DNA of 8,739 nucleotides from Clostridiales bacterium (GTDB lineage: Bacteria; Bacillota; Clostridia; Oscillospirales; QAMX01): the NCBI GenBank assembly GCA_012841675.1, contig DUUG01000323.1, positions 1-8,739 on the forward strand. The letters run 5' to 3'. The position numbers and the translations under genes were made by a program. The notes beneath the pieces were generated by a model that saw nothing but the letters and a program-made list of their open reading frames with translations, was not told the DNA's origin and ran no database searches. Below, in pieces: positions 5,850 to 8,739 of this stretch; the first letter of the stretch is position 1, and each line of letters starts with the position of its first letter.

Positions 5850-7889
5850 CTATACCGCAATGGTCCCCAGTGCTTGAATATTGACATCGGCATGAATCTC
5901 ACTAAAGGAAAGCACGACCGAATCGGGCGAAAACTGTTCAATTAGCTTGTGGTAGTAAAAACGCACTACCGGAGAAGTAAGTACAATGACCTCGCCGACG
6001 TTTTCGCGCATTTTCTTTTCCTCCTGCATATGAGAGGCAATCAGTTTTTGCATAACGTCGGGGTCTAGGGAAACATACGAGCTGTTTCCGTTTTTCTTCA
6101 CCCCTGCCATAATCAGATTTTCCGCATCGGGGTGGAGAGTGATTACCTTTAGATGGCCGTTGGCGGCATATTTCCGCGTAATGGTACGTTTCAGCGCCTG
6201 CCGCACGTATTCCGTCAGCAAGTCTGTGTCCTTCATGGTGGGGGCGTACTCTGCCGCCGTTTCGATAATAGTGGCCAAATCCCGGATGGAAATCCCTTCG
6301 GCCAGCAGGTTGCATAGGATTTTCTGCAGATCGGCCTTGGAGAGAATGGCAGGCACCGTTTCCTCCACCAGATCCTTGTGGGTCTGTTTGAGGTTGTCCA
6401 GAAGCTGGTTTACCTCTCGGCGGCCTATCAGCTCATGGAGATGGCGTTTGATGACTTCCGACAGATGGGTCATAATCACCGACAGCGGGTCAATGACAGT
6501 GTATCCGTTCATCTGGGCCAGCTCACGCTGATCGGCGTGAATCCAGCGGGCCGGGATGCCAAACGCCGGCTCCATGGTGTCGATGCCGGGGATCTCCTCG
6601 GCACCGTCCAAGGGGTTCATGGCAAGGAACCGATCGGCCAGCACGCTGCCGCTGGCAATCACCTCGCCTTTGAGGCGGATACGATATTCGTTGAGATCCA
6701 TATCCGAATGGTCCTGCAGCGTAACGGAGGGGATGACAACGCCCAGCTCCTCGGCAAAGTTGCGGCGCAGCATGACAACTCGGTTGATAAAACTGCCACC
6801 GCGGCTTTCATCCACCAGCGGAATCAGGCTATACCCCACTTCCACTTCGATAGGTTCCACATTCAGCAGAGAATAAATGTTCTCCGTCTTTTTGTAGTAA
6901 TCCATTTCGCTAACCGGCAGTTCCTCAAAGGGCGGAGCTTCCACAGGCTCCTTCCTCTGCTTTTTCAGATAGAACGAGCCGCCGATTAAAGCGCCGCCTA
7001 TGGCCAACAGTGCCAGAACGGGGAAGCCCGGAATGGCGGCCATGACAATGGCGACGCCGCCGGCAATGAGCAGCACCAGCGGATAGGAAAACAGCTGGCG
7101 ATTCAAATCCGTGCTTAAATTGTTCTCCGACGCGGCACGGGTTACGATCATACCGGTAGCTGTGGAAATCAGTAACGCGGGAATCTGGGAAACCAAACCG
7201 TCGCCTACAGTGGCTATAATATAAATGGAAAGAACCTCGGCAAACGTGCGTCCGCCCTGCAGCATTCCGATAATAATACCGCCGATGCTGTTGATAAACA
7301 CGATGATAATGGAGATAATCGCGTCGCCCTTGACGAATTTGGTGGCACCGTCCATGGAGCCGTAAAAGTCGGCCTCCCGCTGGATCTTTAACCGGCGGGC
7401 CTTGGCCGTTTCGTCGTCAATCAATCCGGCGTTTAGGTCTGCGTCAATGGCCATCTGCTTACCGGGCATGGCATCCAGCGTAAACCGGGCGGCAACCTCG
7501 GCCACACGCTCGGAACCCTTGGTAATGACGATAAACTGGACAATGACGATGATTAAGAAGATCATAAAGCCGACGACGGCATTGCCGCCAATGACAAACT
7601 CGCCGAAGGTCTTAATGACGTTGCCGGCAAAGCCGCTGTTTCCCAAAATCAAACGAGTCGAAGAAACGCTTAACGCCACGCGAAACAGCGTGGTAATCAG
7701 CAGAATGGAAGGGAAAGCGGAAAATTCAAGGGGTTCTTTTATATACATGGTCGTTAGAAAAATGACCAAAGACAGCGAAATGTTGATAATCAGCATGAAG
7801 TCCAGAATCACCGTATTCAACGGGATTATAATGAGGAAAACAATACCGACTATAAACAGAGTTAATATGTTGTCTAACGCTTTTTTCAT
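5850..7889 (-). CDS. flhA: Flagellar type III export apparatus protein FlhA
   Basis: FlhA is the inner-membrane export-gate protein; its cytoplasmic domains form the ring that docks chaperone-substrate complexes and couples proton flow to export. The 679-residue length is normal. Residues 1-308 are strongly hydrophobic with about eight membrane segments, for example around residues 10-49, 58-75, 99-123, 189-210, 233-250, 268-286 and 289-307. The loop after the third cluster carries the FHIPEP family signature (RVAEVAARFTLDAMPGKQMA at 128-147, then I-D-A-D-L-N-A-G-L). A linker follows at about 309-345, then the soluble C-terminal domain to 679, which binds FlgN and similar chaperones. The ATG overlaps the flhB stop as ATGA (7886-7889), and the flhB end supplies AAGG a few bases upstream, indicating translational coupling. 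Unlike many Bacillota clusters, no flhF follows; the next gene is the sigma factor. Confidence 0.98.
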   Translation of the reverse strand: MKKALDNILTLFIVGIVFLIIIPLNTVILDFMLIINISLSLVIFLTTMYIKEPLEFSAFPSILLITTLFRVALSVSSTRLILGNSGFAGNVIKTFGEFVIGGNAVVGFMIFLIIVIVQFIVITKGSERVAEVAARFTLDAMPGKQMAIDADLNAGLIDDETAKARRLKIQREADFYGSMDGATKFVKGDAIISIIIVFINSIGGIIIGMLQGGRTFAEVLSIYIIATVGDGLVSQIPALLISTATGMIVTRAASENNLSTDLNRQLFSYPLVLLIAGGVAIVMAAIPGFPVLALLAIGGALIGGSFYLKKQRKEPVEAPPFEELPVSEMDYYKKTENIYSLLNVEPIEVEVGYSLIPLVDESRGGSFINRVVMLRRNFAEELGVVIPSVTLQDHSDMDLNEYRIRLKGEVIASGSVLADRFLAMNPLDGAEEIPGIDTMEPAFGIPARWIHADQRELAQMNGYTVIDPLSVIMTHLSEVIKRHLHELIGRREVNQLLDNLKQTHKDLVEETVPAILSKADLQKILCNLLAEGISIRDLATIIETAAEYAPTMKDTDLLTEYVRQALKRTITRKYAANGHLKVITLHPDAENLIMAGVKKNGNSSYVSLDPDVMQKLIASHMQEEKKMRENVGEVIVLTSPVVRFYYHKLIEQFSPDSVVLSFSEIHADVNIQALGTIAV

Positions 7890-8739
7890 GATTCCTTCTC
7901 CCGGTCGGGCATTGCCGGATTGGGCATTTTGTTTTTAATCTGATACAAGTAGGCAATTAGCTCGGCAACCGCCTTGTAATACTCTTCCGGTATATAGCAG
8001 TTTAGCTCCACCGATTCATACAGCCCTCTGGCAAGGGGCTTATTTTTGGTTATGTATACACTATGTTTTTCCGCTTCACGGATAATTTTCAGGGCCAAAT
8101 GCCCCTTTCCCTTGGCCACTACCAAAGGGGCATGGTCTTTTTGAGGGTCGTATCTAAGTGCTACGGCATAGTGGGTCGGGTTTCGAACCACCACATCCGC
8201 CTCCGCCACCATCCGCATCATGCGCATGGCGGCAAGCCGTCGCTGGACTTCCTTGATGCGGCCTTTAATATGAGGGTCACCCTCCATCCGCTTAATCTCT
8301 TCCTTAACTTCCTGCTTGGTCATGCGGATGCTGCGTTCATAGGACCACCATTGGTACATATAGTCGGCAACGCCGAACACCACCATCAGCATGGCGATTT
8401 TCATCATCACCGAGTACGCTGCTCCTGCCGTCCAAAAAACGGCACTTTCTATATCGGTTAAGGGCAAAGAGGCCATTTGGGAAAGTCTTGACGAGATTTC
8501 CGTATAAACCACAACGACAATCACAACGAGTTTAATTAAGTTTTTTAAAAGCTCTACCAAGGATTTCCCGGAGAACATTTTTGTAATCCCCGAAACGGGG
8601 TTGAGCCGCGAAAATTTGGGCCTTAATAGCGAACCGGTAACTTTAAAGCGCGTCTGCACACCGGAGAGCACCACCGACGTGACCAATGCCACCAAGGCAA
8701 CCGGTGCAAACAGGCGCAGGAAGGAAAACACCGTGTTGG
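7886..8739 (-). CDS. flhB: Flagellar type III export apparatus switch protein FlhB, partial: N-terminus outside window
   Basis: FlhB sits in the inner membrane beside FlhA and switches export from rod/hook to filament-type substrates after cleaving itself. About 284 C-terminal residues are visible and the frame stays open to the window edge, so some 70-80 N-terminal residues including the first membrane segment are missing. A GTG at 8731 is an internal valine codon, not a start. Seen here are hydrophobic segments near visible residues 5-24, 64-77 and 99-124. A conserved linker (RMTKQEVKEE...EGDPHIKGRIK) follows, then the autocleavage site Asn-Pro-Thr-His at 8171-8182 in the context VVRNPTHYAVALRY, and a cytoplasmic C-terminal domain with the G-x-G-x-x-A-x-x-I-R-E-x-A region. 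The NPTH residues are intact, so self-cleavage between Asn and Pro is expected. The stop overlaps the flhA start by ATGA. Confidence 0.97.
   Translation of the reverse strand, partial: NTVFSFLRLFAPVALVALVTSVVLSGVQTRFKVTGSLLRPKFSRLNPVSGITKMFSGKSLVELLKNLIKLVVIVVVVYTEISSRLSQMASLPLTDIESAVFWTAGAAYSVMMKIAMLMVVFGVADYMYQWWSYERSIRMTKQEVKEEIKRMEGDPHIKGRIKEVQRRLAAMRMMRMVAEADVVVRNPTHYAVALRYDPQKDHAPLVVAKGKGHLALKIIREAEKHSVYITKNKPLARGLYESVELNCYIPEEYYKAVAELIAYLYQIKNKMPNPAMPDREKES

Noticed and set aside
6378..6989. Long open frame of about 200 codons on the plus strand opposite flhA
   Set aside because: It lies fully antisense to the strongly conserved FlhA coding region, has no family-like sequence or convincing ribosome binding site, and is explained by the GC-rich third positions of flhA.
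7402..7938. Plus-strand open frame of 178 codons opposite the FlhA N-terminus
   Set aside because: It is antisense to the FHIPEP region and membrane segments of FlhA; the sequence is a mirror of hydrophobic codons and resembles no known family.
8729..8731. GTG as a start codon for a shorter FlhB
   Set aside because: The frame stays open to the window edge and FlhB needs another 70-80 N-terminal residues, so this is an internal valine codon.

Overview
The window is a tightly packed flagellar gene cluster read entirely from the minus strand, so transcription runs from high to low coordinates. In that direction the order is flhB (5' end outside the window), flhA, a FliA/SigD-type sigma-28 gene, two rod genes of the flgF/flgG type (flhO/flhP-like), flgM, flgN, flgK, flgL and the start of a DUF6470 (YviE-like) gene that runs off the window at base 1. 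No gap between genes exceeds about 60 bases. Two junctions are ATGA overlaps, and no terminator-like hairpin was seen between genes. I saw no RNA genes, mobile elements, CRISPR arrays or inserted cargo genes.

The block flgM-flgN-flgK-flgL-yviE is the order known from Bacillus subtilis and other Bacillota, where fliW and csrA usually follow. Together with the SigD-like sigma factor, a SigD-type promoter and strong AGGAGG-type ribosome binding sites, this points to a motile, probably Gram-positive member of Bacillota. Clostridia is my guess from the roughly balanced base composition and the fused gene order. Genus cannot be read from this window.

Region by region: bases 5850-8739 encode the export gate (FlhB switch and FlhA platform). 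Bases 5043-5822 encode the late-gene sigma factor. Bases 3577-5031 encode the two rod proteins. Bases 2798-3519 encode the anti-sigma factor FlgM and the chaperone FlgN. Bases 346-2787 encode the hook-filament junction proteins FlgK and FlgL, and bases 1-342 the DUF6470 protein.

The genes form an assembly-and-checkpoint module. FlhA/FlhB export the rod, and the finished hook-basal body is expected to release the sigma factor from FlgM. The freed sigma factor can then read a promoter found here at 3538-3564, whose TAAA-N15-GCCGATAT sequence matches the B. subtilis SigD consensus exactly. This promoter drives flgM, flgN, flgK, flgL and the DUF6470 gene, so sigma boosts its own inhibitor and the late structural genes. 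The most notable departures from the textbook layout are the absence of flhF, flhG and chemotaxis genes between flhA and the sigma gene, and the direct joining of the early block to the late flgM block. I found no undescribed system here.
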